Notes: a model not told the origin generated them from the letters alone. A stretch of DNA of 5,232 nt from Prevotella sp. UBA7782 (GCA_002480935.1 DLDC01000191.1:11762-16993), one strand, 5' to 3'. Shown: positions 1 through 5,232, numbered from the stretch's first letter. Program-made: numbers and translations.

Positions 1-3000
1 GCTACAATGAAGGCCACCCCGACTATTCAGCTAAGGGAACCGACGCAAGCGCAGCCGCCGAGTATCTGAGAACGACCGCCCCCGACGGCAAGACCGACGG
101 AGTGCTGAAGAATATACAGGCCGAGAAGGACCAGTTGAAGGAGCATGAGCGCCGCATCCGTTTCGACCTGGACCGCCACACCCAATGGATGGAGACCAAC
201 GGCGATATGTACACTCCAGAGCAGAAAGCGCAGAAAGACGCACTCATCAAGCGATTGCAAGAAGAGCTTTCCGACAATCTGCAACGGCAGCGCAAGTGGG
301 GAGAGATCCGCAAAGGCGTTATGACCGGTGAGCAGCGTGCGCAGTTTGCCCAGGAGCGAGCCAACAAAGTAGGCAAGGCCGTTGAGCATGCACGCGCAGA
401 GGTAGCCAAGGCCAATCCGCAAGTGTTGGCACCTGAGAAGCCAAAAGAGTTGAGTGGCGAGAGCTTACTCGCTAACTTCCCCACCCAAGGTGACGCTGAG
501 CGTTTCATTACCGATAAGCGCATGGAGCTGCAAAAGCAGTGGAGTAACGGAGTAGGCAGCGAAATGGCCGACGTGCGCCGCCTTATCGGTGACTACGAGG
601 ATGGAGCCGCCGAGCTCAGCGACGTAGAGATCCAAGAGGCCGCCAACAGAATGGCCGCACTGGAGCAGCAGGAGAAAACACTTCTCCAGACACAGAAACA
701 GTTGAAGGACACATTAGGCGCCCTTACCAACATCTATGCCCAGCGCAACGCCGAAGAGATTAAGAAGCTACCACCCGAAGAGCAGCGAGCAGCCGCCCTT
801 TCCGGTGCAAAGAACGTGCAAGACCTTTGGAAGAAGGCCCACGAGGTGTACGACGGTACCGAGGCCGGATTCTTGCTTGACGCAGAAGAGCCACAGACCC
901 TTGAAGAATTTGTGGCAAGCCACCTTGGCCCCCATACCATCAACTGGGAAGGCATAGAGCGAGGAGGCGTTAAGTACACCGGTTTACAGCAAGAGCTTGG
1001 CACCCGTCGTGGCATTGGCCATGGATATGACAGCAACACTATTAACTATTTCCTTGCGCCCAAGGGACATGGGAAGAGTGTAGATGCCATTGTTCACGAA
1101 ATGTGGGAATCCGCCCTTAGCACTCCTGGCTTTGAGAACGTAGGCACCCAGGAGATCCGCAACGCCTTGCTTGACTTGCTCAGCTCAGCACGCAAACCAT
1201 CGGATATCACGTACATGATAGTCCGCAACCGCATTGCCGATGCCGAAGAGTTCCTTCGTGCTCAGGAAGAGCAGGAGAGACAATACATGGAGGAGGAAGC
1301 AGCCGAGCGTCAGGCGAAGATCCAGGAGTATCAAGACTATCTTGATGCCATGAGCGCCGATGAACCCAGTCCTGAAGTAGAAGCTTACATCGACGGACTT
1401 ATTGCCGATGATATTGCCAAACGTGAGGAAGAGCGTCAAGCCTATGAGGAAGCTATTAACCAGATGTTGCCCGAACAGGCAGAACTGTTAAACGAAATAG
1501 AAAATGGAGAAAATCAGCAACAACCCACAGTTGCAGGCAGCAGGCGAATGGATCAAGAGCCTCAACGACCAGCAGCTAAAACAGGAAATGGCCAAGGCGA
1601 AACGCCTGTGCCAAGAAAAGAACCTTCTCAGCCCGGCGTTGAAGGTACGCATACTGCAGAACCGGAACGTAAGCCAGCGCAAGCGCCAGTACCAACTGGC
1701 AATGGCCATGCTAACGGAGGCGTACCTGTACAGTCAGAAGCAAAATCAGGAGAAGTAGGCACCAGCGGCGATGATATTGCCGTGATGGAGCCGGAGAGTG
1801 AAGCCCCCCTCTCTGTAGATAAAGCAGACTCAATAATTAAGGCCATGTCGCAGGGCGCCGTAGTAGACCCTGAGATAAGCCTTACACCTGAAAATTGGAT
1901 GTCTACATTTGGCTTTAACAACCAGATAGGCACACCTATCGGTAAGGTGAAGATGGGAGAACATCAGTACAATAAGCTTGTGGATAAGAAAAGGACAAAG
2001 GAGTTTGGTATGGTTTCTCTTACGCTTACCGACCCAGATGTTATTTTCATAGAGCCAAGCGAAGCTAAGGAAGGCACGATAACCGAGCGCCCCTATTCCT
2101 ATGTATTCGTAAAGACGTTCAAGAAGTCTGACGGCACCACCACCAAGTATTTTACATCAGTTACAGTATCACAAGAAGGCCTTGAAGTTTCAGTAAGCAG
2201 CCACTATAATAACGAGAACAAGATCAAGCAGAAGCTTACGGAGTACAGACGTAAATACACAAAGCAAGCGTTACTCTCCAACAGCTCTGACAGGCGCTTA
2301 GCTGAACATCAAAATGATGTGCCGGACCTCCTTCCTACGCAAGAGAATAACGCTTCTTCTGAAGGCAAAGGTAGTGAAAATTCCGCTACCATGCAAAGAA
2401 ATGAGCAGAAAAATGCACCTGGCAATGACACTCGTGAAAAGAGTGCCAGCAGTGGCGATATTGCAGCAGCGCGCAAGGAGGTGGACACCCACCCGACCGA
2501 CGCGCAAAAGGAAGCCGGCAACTATAAGAAGGGCCATGTGAAGATTGACGGTTACGACATTACTATTGAAAATCCGAATGGATCCACGCGCACCGGCCAT
2601 GGCAAGGACGGCAAGGAATGGAGCGTAAAGATGAACTATGACTATGGTTACATCAAAGGCACCGAAGGTGTAGACGGCGACCATATCGACGTCTATCTCA
2701 GTGACGATCCTACGACCGGAAATGTGTATGTTGTAGACCAGGTGAACCAGAGCGACGGCAGTTTTGATGAGCACAAGGTAATGTACGGTTTCCCATCCAA
2801 GGAAGCCGCCATTGAAGCTTACAAGTCACAGTATGAAAAGGGATGGAAGGTAGGCACCGTTACCGAGGTGAGCAAGGACGACTTCAAGGCCTGGGTAGAG
2901 AGCAGCCACCGCAAGACCAAGCCCTTTGCCGATTACAAGCTTGCAAAGGATAAAGCCTACGTGCAGCAGCACCTTGTTATAGGTGGTATTCCCAAGCCTA

Positions 3001-5232
3001 AGTCAGCACCAGAAGAGAAGCCTGAGAGCAAGTATAAAAAGGGTGAACTTGTTATGTATCGCGGCCAGATGGCTAAGATAGATAGCGTGAACGAGGACGG
3101 CACTTATAATGTCGTCTCAGGTCCGAAGTATCTCCCTGTAACATCCATGAATGTTGCTGAGGCTGATATTGCCGGTACCACCGATGCTATCACCAAACAG
3201 GCATATAACATTATGGCCGCGAACTTAAAGAAGCAAGGCAAGCTGATGAAGCCCGGCCTCATCAATGCCGCTATCCGTGACCGCGACCAAGCTATTGACG
3301 AGCTTACCCCACGAGTGGAGAAAGGCGAGCAGACCGGACCATTCCGAGGCAACAAGAGTGTAGATTTATTCTCCACACTCTTGAAAGCTATGGGTGAGCG
3401 TGATGCCCTTCAAGACTATATGGACCATGTGCGCCCAGAAGAGCAGAAGCAGGCAGAGCAAGCCAATCAGGAAAAGCAAAAGCAACAGAAGGCCAAGAAA
3501 GACGCCGAGAAGAAGCAGGAGCAATCCAAGGCCGGAGGCAGCAAAAAGCGCAAGACCAATAATAAGATCATCACCGATGATGCTTATGAGCAGTTGAAGA
3601 AGCGCATGCGCGATAAGTTGAACAACCTCAACTCAGGTATTGATCCTGAACTGTTCATGATTGGTAGTCAGATGGCCATGTACCATATTGAGGCCGGCGC
3701 AAGGAAGTTTGCCGAGTATGCACGCAGAATGATTGAGGACTGTGGCGATAAGATACGCCCATATCTCAAAGCTTTCTACGATGCAGCACGACAGATGGAC
3801 GATATGAAGGAGTATCGCAAGGAAATGTCGAGCCACGACGAGGTAGACAACTTCGACGTTGAGAAGTTTGATCCAACCAAGGAGGAGAAAACAGCCGCCG
3901 AGCCAATCAAGGTTACGGATGCAGACAGTCTGTTGGCAGAGGTGAACCGCCGCAATGAAGTAGCTCAGGCTTCAAAGCCTGAGAACAGTGGCAAGGCAGC
4001 GAACAAGCCAGAAGAGCCCGAAGCCCCCACCGTGGAGGCGCAGGCACCCGAGCCCATCCCGTCACCCACCATTGGCAGTACCGACGGAGGAGAAATGATA
4101 GACAAGGCCGAGGATAACCCCGGCTACTCCATCACTCAGCGTTGGCACAAGAAGAAAGGCATTGATATTTGGGTAGTGAACTTCACCGAGCGTTTCGACA
4201 GAGACAAGTTCCTTGATCTTAAGAAACAGGTAAAGAGTTTTGGAGGCTATTACTCCAGCTTTGGCAAGGCAGGATTTGTTTTTGAATCCGGAGAGGCCGA
4301 TGCCAAGAAGTTTGCAGAATCAGTATTAGGTAAACAGAATAACGATGAAACAGGAAACGAACCAGCAAATACAGAGGCTATTGCAAGCCAAGCAGAAAGT
4401 GTTGCAGAAACAGCAACAACTGAGGATGAAGTAAACGACGCCCAGAAGAAGATTGATGAGCAGTTAGAGAAGGTAGATGAGCAACTTGCCCTGTTAGGCT
4501 TCTACAAGCATGACCCCAATAGCCCCGAGCATGAGAGTTATGGTTATATGAAGTCGGCAGAAAAGTTAGCGTTGAAGGACGCCAACCGATTGGCAAAGGA
4601 GATTTATGCCGCCCTTGGCCAAAAGACCAACAAACGCAACCTTGCCAATGCTAACCTTGCCCCGATAGGAGGTGACATCTATATGAAGATAGACCTTCCG
4701 GGCACCGGCAAGTATATCTACATCAATTTGAATCTTGACCGCAACGACTTTGACGACCTTGTGTTAGGCCGTATCATGTACCGCCTGCAGGGAGAAGGAC
4801 GAAGCGAGAGTAACCATTTCACAGCCGTTGATACACCGCTTTCCACCTTCTTAGAGGATATGAAGCGTTTAGCGAGGAGTACTGGCTATGAAGTTCCCGA
4901 GACACCAGCGCCAAAGTCTAAGCCCACCAAGGCAGCCAAATCAAAGAAGGCAACAGTTCAGGAGCCATCCTTGTTTGACATGATAGAGCCCCAGAACCCG
5001 AAAGCCGACGAGCAGTTAGGCATTAAGACTACCGACACCGTGCAACCAGCCGCCGAGGATCCAGCACCACAGGAAGGAGGCAATGATAACCGCACCGCCG
5101 ATGCAGTGGAGCAGTATCTTAATACCCTTACCCCACGCAAGCGCGAAATGGCTAAGATGCTCCTGAATGAGAAGCAGGACTGGGGAGAAGGTTATAAGAC
5201 TGTTGCTGAATACATCGACCAGTGGGCACGCG
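1..5232 (+). CDS. Giant polyvalent protein, internal fragment (both ends outside window)
   Basis: One frame is open over the entire window: 1743 complete codons from base 3 to 5231, with no stop. Neither start nor stop is visible, so the full protein is longer. The translation alternates globular modules with charged or P/E/K/Q-rich linkers. The two modules I recognise best are a PBECR-like RNase (residues 627-757) and an inorganic-pyrophosphatase-like module (828-978). Both families are described in the polyvalent proteins of phages and conjugative elements, which are proposed to enter the recipient with the DNA and act on host defence or metabolism early in invasion. No secretion signal or transmembrane segment is seen, which suits a soluble cytoplasmic protein. 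There is a single Cys (residue 1247). Methylase or helicase modules, frequent in such proteins, are not seen here but could lie outside the window. The coding call is near certain; the polyvalent assignment is strong; the Bacteroidales origin is inference from recalled similarity. Confidence 0.95.
3..890 (+). other. N-terminal part: tail of an upstream module and long coiled-coil/helical region (residues 1-296)
   Basis: Residues 1-34 are hydrophilic and contain an A/D/S-rich stretch with the motif DGKTDGVL just after, probably the edge of a module that starts outside the window. Residues about 35-140 and 165-245 are very rich in E, K, Q, R and L with heptad-like spacing (for example around AEKDQLKEHERRI and ALEQQEKTLLQTQKQ), so coiled coil is likely. 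Two short breaks with P and G (about 140-160 and 252-262) divide the helices. There are no catalytic motifs. Such rods commonly space the active modules of polyvalent proteins; I cannot assign a more specific role. Confidence 0.55.
891..1262 (+). other. Compact uncharacterised module with VDAIVHEMWE motif (residues 297-420)
   Basis: After the coiled coil the composition becomes globular, with Trp, Tyr, Phe, Gly and aliphatic residues. It opens with PQTLEEFVASHLG, passes through INWEGIERGG and the Gly-rich GTRRGIGHGYDSNTINYF, reaches VDAIVHEMWE (His365, Glu366, Trp368, Glu369), then EIRNALLDLLSS, and ends near IADAEEF. From memory, similar segments (RGIG, an H-x-x-W/Y helix, then a D/E-I-R-N-A-L-x-D-x-L helix) recur in large polyvalent proteins of Bacteroidales elements, which suggests one of the 'large polyvalent protein-associated' domains. 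I cannot name a Pfam number. The H-E-x-x-E pattern superficially recalls a zinc peptidase, but the second His is missing and the fit is poor. Function unknown. Confidence 0.5.
1263..1502 (+). other. Acidic coiled-coil segment (residues 421-500)
   Basis: This stretch is dominated by E, Q, A and R with Tyr at intervals (around EEQERQYMEEEAAERQAK, then EERQAYEEAINQML), broken by a DEPSP turn near residue 457. It is predicted by eye to be long acidic helices connecting the preceding compact module to the linker at residue 501. No active-site pattern is visible. The nested ORF begins two codons after the reading position where this helix ends, so the helix boundary and the nested start nearly coincide. 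Confidence 0.5.
1503..1880 (+). other. Low-complexity linker of the giant protein, overlapped by the nested ORF (residues 501-626)
   Basis: In the giant gene's frame residues 501-585 are P, Q, G, E, N and A rich with almost no aromatic or large aliphatic residues, as expected of a disordered linker. Residues 586-626 carry a short D/E-rich piece and then a small amphipathic segment (VDKADSIIKAMSQG) before the nuclease-like module. Third-position G/C drops to 24 of 85 codons over 501-585. The nucleotide sequence in this part carries the coding style of the other frame (see the ORF at 1504), so the linker sequence may be a by-product of constraint on that frame. Confidence 0.6.
1504..1758 (+). 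CDS. Nested small ORF (84 aa), basic helical protein of unknown function
   Basis: A complete ATG-to-TAG ORF lies wholly inside the giant gene, in the +1 frame relative to it. The same frame has a TAG at 1498-1500, so 1504 is the only early ATG. The bases before it are A-rich (ending ATAGAAA), which suits initiation in Bacteroidota, where Shine-Dalgarno sites are often weak; no clear Shine-Dalgarno is present. The product has Trp, several Tyr, one Cys, regularly spaced Leu and many Gln/Lys/Arg, with about 15 basic to 7 acidic residues. It looks like a compact, mostly alpha-helical protein. I do not recognise the family. Third-position G/C is 63 of 84 codons, matching the giant gene's usual style, whereas the giant gene's own frame here has 24 of 85 and uses rare-looking codons (AGG, CGA, AGA). 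Alternatives are a once in-frame domain displaced by compensating frameshifts, or a chance ORF; the codon signal argues against chance. Confidence 0.5.
   Translation: MEKISNNPQLQAAGEWIKSLNDQQLKQEMAKAKRLCQEKNLLSPALKVRILQNRNVSQRKRQYQLAMAMLTEAYLYSQKQNQEK
1881..2273 (+). other. PBECR-like nuclease (RNase toxin) module (residues 627-757)
   Basis: The module begins at LTPENWMSTFG, followed by TPIGKVKMGEHQYNKL (residues 645-658), FGMVSLTLTDPDVIFIE, then the beta strands SYVFVKTF, KYFTSVTVSQ and LEVSVSSHY with His734, and a basic C-terminal helix. This order (K-V-K-M-G, a T-L-x-x-P-D-V-I strand, a FVK-F strand, an S-V-T-V strand, then S-x-H) matches my recollection of the phage Barnase/EndoU/Colicin E5-D/RelE-like (PBECR) families found in polyvalent proteins and at the C-terminus of some phage MuF proteins. 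These are predicted metal-independent RNases acting on host RNA during invasion. Lys, His734 and Ser/Thr residues of the strands are candidate active-site residues; I infer this and cannot align it. Which PBECR subfamily applies is uncertain. Third-position G/C is 65 of 131, below the flanks. Confidence 0.62.
2274..2483 (+). other. Hydrophilic linker between nuclease-like and InPase modules (residues 758-827)
   Basis: The stretch is rich in N, S, E, Q and D with no hydrophobic core pattern, and ends in a short helix SSGDIAAARKEV. Third-position G/C is 30 of 69 codons in the first 69, as low as in the nuclease-like module before it, and rises sharply where the InPase module starts. It therefore probably arrived together with the nuclease-like module. 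Confidence 0.6.
2484..2936 (+). other. Inorganic pyrophosphatase-like (InPase) module of polyvalent proteins (residues 828-978)
   Basis: The module starts with TDAQKEAGNYKKGHVKIDGY (residues 832-851), followed by I-E-N-P-x-G-S-x-R-T-G, a W-S-V-x-M strand, and YGYIKGTEGVDGDHIDVYL (residues 881-899) with Asp891, Asp893, His894 and Asp896, then D-D-P. Next come a V-Y-V-V-D-Q-V strand, FDEHKVMYGF, an E-A-A-x-x-A-Y helix and a W/F-rich tail ending KPFADY. The acidic D-G-D-H-I-D-V-Y cluster resembles the metal-binding core of inorganic pyrophosphatases, and the whole order matches the InPase domain described in phage and conjugative-element polyvalent proteins. The expected reaction is hydrolysis of pyrophosphate or a related phosphoanhydride using divalent metal; the substrate in this setting is not established. 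It directly follows the nuclease-like module, giving a two-enzyme core. Codon style returns to the gene's norm (third-position G/C 34 of 50 in its first 50 codons). Confidence 0.8.
3030..3170 (+). other. Small SH3-like beta segment (residues 1010-1056)
   Basis: The pattern K-Y-K-K-G-E-L-V-M-Y, R-G-Q-M-A-K-I-D-S-V, a D-G-T-Y-N-V-V turn-strand and P-K-Y-L-P-V resembles the strand-turn-strand order of small SH3/KOW-like barrels that often bind nucleic acid or peptides. It follows a short K/P/E linker after the InPase module. The call rests on the alternation of beta-prone residues and the D-G turn only; no specific family is recognised. Confidence 0.35.
3171..3437 (+). other. Helical segment of unknown function (residues 1057-1145)
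   Basis: Residues 1061-1100 form amphipathic helices (around DAITKQAYNIMAANLKKQGK and INAAIRDRDQAIDEL). A G/K-rich loop follows, then another helix (LFSTLLKAMGERDALQDYM). The composition is globular, with regular A/L/I/M positions, so it is probably a folded helical bundle and not a linker. I do not recognise it. Confidence 0.4.
3438..3566 (+). other. K/Q/E-rich linker with a basic patch (residues 1146-1188)
   Basis: This is a run of K, Q, E and A with no hydrophobic core, ending in the basic patch GGSKKRKTNNK (residues 1178-1188). It is probably a single charged helix or disordered linker. The basic patch could contact nucleic acid, but nothing else in the sequence supports that. Confidence 0.6.
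3567..3872 (+). other. Helical module with MYHIEAGARKF core, recurrent in Bacteroidales polyvalent proteins (residues 1189-1290)
   Basis: The module begins IITDDAYEQLKKRMRDKL, continues NNLNSGIDPELF, then IGSQMAMYHIEAGARKFAEY (residues 1220-1239, with His1228, Glu1230 and Gly1232), IEDCGDKIRPYLKAFYDAAR, and ends near NFDVEKFDP. From memory this N-S-G-I-D-P-E, Y-H-I-E-A-G-x-R-K-F, I-R-P-Y-L-K-x-F-Y order is strongly repeated in very large proteins of Bacteroidales conjugative elements and phages, usually immediately after a K-rich linker, as here. Its function is not known to me. The only cysteine of the fragment (residue 1247) lies in the D-C-G turn between two helices. Confidence 0.6.
3873..4130 (+). 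other. Pro/Glu/Ala linker (residues 1291-1376)
   Basis: Residues 1291-1376 are rich in E, P, A and K with a P-x-P-x-P part (around EAPTVEAQAPEPIPSPT) and few hydrophobics, apart from a short helix-like piece (DADSLLAEVNRRNEV). It is probably disordered. At DNA level it contains the inverted repeat at 3964-3983. Confidence 0.6.
3964..3983. repeat. Perfect 9-bp inverted repeat with 2-nt spacer inside the coding region
   Basis: CTCAGGCTT is followed after CA by its exact reverse complement AAGCCTGAG. On RNA this would fold as an 8-bp stem with a 4-nt loop. There is no U-run after it and the reading frame continues, so it is not an ordinary terminator. It may be a coincidence of the repeated codons for A, Q, S, K, P and E in the linker. 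Confidence 0.6.
4131..4331 (+). other. Small GGYYSSF module, common in DNA-processing polyvalent proteins (residues 1377-1443)
   Basis: A compact segment of about 65 residues: a strand W-H-K-K-K-G-I-D-I-W-V-V, a helix FTERFDRDKFLDLKKQVKS, then GGYYSSFGKAGFVFES (residues 1414-1429) and a final helix KKFAESVL. From memory, the order strand, helix with R-D/E-x-F, L-G-G-Y-Y-S-x-F, G-F-x-F is found repeatedly in giant Bacteroidales proteins, often near N-6 DNA methylase or helicase modules. Its fold and function are unassigned to my knowledge. The beta-alpha-beta order with an exposed Y-Y-S-x-F loop would suit nucleic-acid contact, which is inference. Confidence 0.5.
4332..4469 (+). other. Acidic linker (residues 1444-1489)
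   Basis: N, E, A, T and Q dominate, with no aromatic residues; it runs into the short helix DAQKKIDEQLEK that leads to the next folded module. Probably flexible. Confidence 0.55.
4470..4893 (+). other. Alpha/beta module with LAPIGGDIYMKI core (residues 1490-1631)
   Basis: It starts with helix VDEQLALLGFYKHDP, then a D-A-N-R-L-A-K-E-I-Y-A-A-L-G helix, the core NLAPIGGDIYMKI (Gly1556, Gly1557, Asp1558), a beta hairpin KYIYINLNL, the segment DLVLGRIMYRLQGEGR and a final helix DMKRLARSTGYE. From memory similar segments (L-A-P-x-G-G-D-x-Y, a short strand pair, then I-M-Y-R-x-E/Q-G-E) follow or precede methylase modules in Bacteroidales polyvalent proteins. The beta-hairpin pair framed by helices suggests one folded domain; no catalytic signature is clear. 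Confidence 0.5.
4894..5084 (+). other. K/P/A and acidic linker with QEPSLFDMI short motif (residues 1632-1694)
   Basis: The stretch begins with a P/K/A-rich tract, contains QEPSLFDMIEP (residues 1653-1663) as its only hydrophobic island, and continues with a D/P/G-rich tract. An isolated aromatic/aliphatic short motif in an otherwise disordered linker is typical of a peptide that docks on a partner. The linker itself is clear from composition; the docking idea is inference. Confidence 0.5.
5085..5231 (+). other. Beginning of a further helical module, cut by the window end (residues 1695-1743)
   Basis: Composition becomes globular again: a helix RTADAVEQYLNTLTPRKREM, then MLLNEKQDWGEGYKTVAEYIDQWAR, with regular hydrophobic spacing and two Trp. 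The module continues past the window edge, so its identity cannot be judged from this piece. Confidence 0.4.

Noticed and set aside
23..523. 166-codon minus-strand ORF, and smaller ones overlapping it
   Set aside because: Antisense to the coiled coil. S/C/R-rich composition is typical of reading the complement of GCC, GAG and CAG codons; no recognisable protein.
736..957. 73-codon plus-strand ORF out of frame
   Set aside because: Shadow with P/T/R/S-rich composition. The main frame keeps its usual codon preference and reads as a sensible helical-to-globular protein.
1095..1109. HEMWE as a zinc metallopeptidase site
   Set aside because: The H-E-x-x-H motif needs a second His, which is Glu here, and no further metal ligand pattern is seen downstream.
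1497..1512. Programmed ribosomal frameshift into the nested frame
   Set aside because: No recognisable slippery sequence or strong downstream structure lies between the TAG at 1498 and the nested ATG; independent initiation at 1504 explains the arrangement more simply.
1628..1933. 101-codon minus-strand ORF under the low-complexity linker
   Set aside because: P/S/A/G-rich shadow of the GC-rich linker and nested ORF, with no hydrophobic core pattern and no independent codon signal.
2298..2774. 158-codon minus-strand ORF with a hydrophobic, membrane-like product
   Set aside because: It is exactly antisense to the nuclease-InPase linker and the InPase core. The V/I/L richness is what results from reading the complement of D/N/K codons. 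There is no start context or family resemblance, and the plus strand is clearly coding.
3394..3597. 67-codon plus-strand ORF out of frame under the K/Q-rich linker
   Set aside because: Very R/K/S/P-rich. Unlike the ORF at 1504 it shows no globular pattern, and the giant gene's own frame still carries normal coding style here.
3964..3983. Rho-independent terminator
   Set aside because: No run of T follows the stem and the reading frame continues without interruption for more than 1200 bases.
1..5232. CRISPR array, tRNA, rRNA, insertion sequence or attachment site
   Set aside because: The whole window is protein coding in one frame. I saw no regularly spaced repeats, terminal inverted repeats, transposase-like sequence or cloverleaf-like segments.

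Overview
The whole window is the interior of one very large plus-strand gene. Reading from base 3 gives 1743 complete codons without a stop, and both ends lie outside the window, so neither the true start nor the true stop is visible. Because the first complete codon starts at base 3, residue n of this fragment begins at base 3n. The product is a chain of small globular modules separated by hydrophilic linkers rich in E, K, Q and P. It has no signal peptide or membrane segment in view and only one cysteine in 1743 residues. This is the architecture of a 'polyvalent protein', the giant multidomain proteins of phages and conjugative elements that are thought to enter a recipient cell with the DNA. 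From recollection, the module set and the style of the linkers resemble proteins of Bacteroidales (Bacteroides/Prevotella-type gut bacteria) conjugative elements or phages. The genus cannot be fixed from this window, and no replication, transfer or virion gene is present to decide between element and phage.

Layout in fragment residues: 1-296, end of an upstream module and a long helical/coiled-coil stretch; 297-420, a compact module with a V-D-A-I-V-H-E-M-W-E motif; 421-500, acidic coiled coil; 501-626, low-complexity linker; 627-757, a module resembling the PBECR (Barnase/EndoU/Colicin E5-D/RelE-like) nuclease group; 758-826, linker; 828-978, an inorganic-pyrophosphatase-like (InPase) module of the kind known from polyvalent proteins; 1010-1056, a small SH3-like beta segment; 1057-1145, helical; 1146-1188, K/Q-rich linker; 1189-1290, a helical module centred on MYHIEAGARKF; 1291-1376, P/E linker; 1377-1443, a small module with GGYYSSF; 1444-1489, acidic linker; 1490-1631, an alpha/beta module; 1632-1694, linker; 1695-1743, start of a further helical module cut by the window edge.

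The most interesting signal is at 1504-1758. There a second reading frame (+1 relative to the giant gene) carries a complete 84-codon ORF with its own ATG and TAG. By hand count its third codon positions are 75% G/C (63 of 84), against only 28% (24 of 85) for the giant gene's own frame over the same bases. Elsewhere the giant gene shows about 70% in sampled stretches. The second frame encodes a basic, helix-like protein, while the giant gene's frame reads as featureless linker. This looks like a nested overlapping gene, or a segment whose original frame has been switched. A second compositional step (about 48% G/C at third positions over residues 627-826) marks the nuclease-like module as a probable later insertion.
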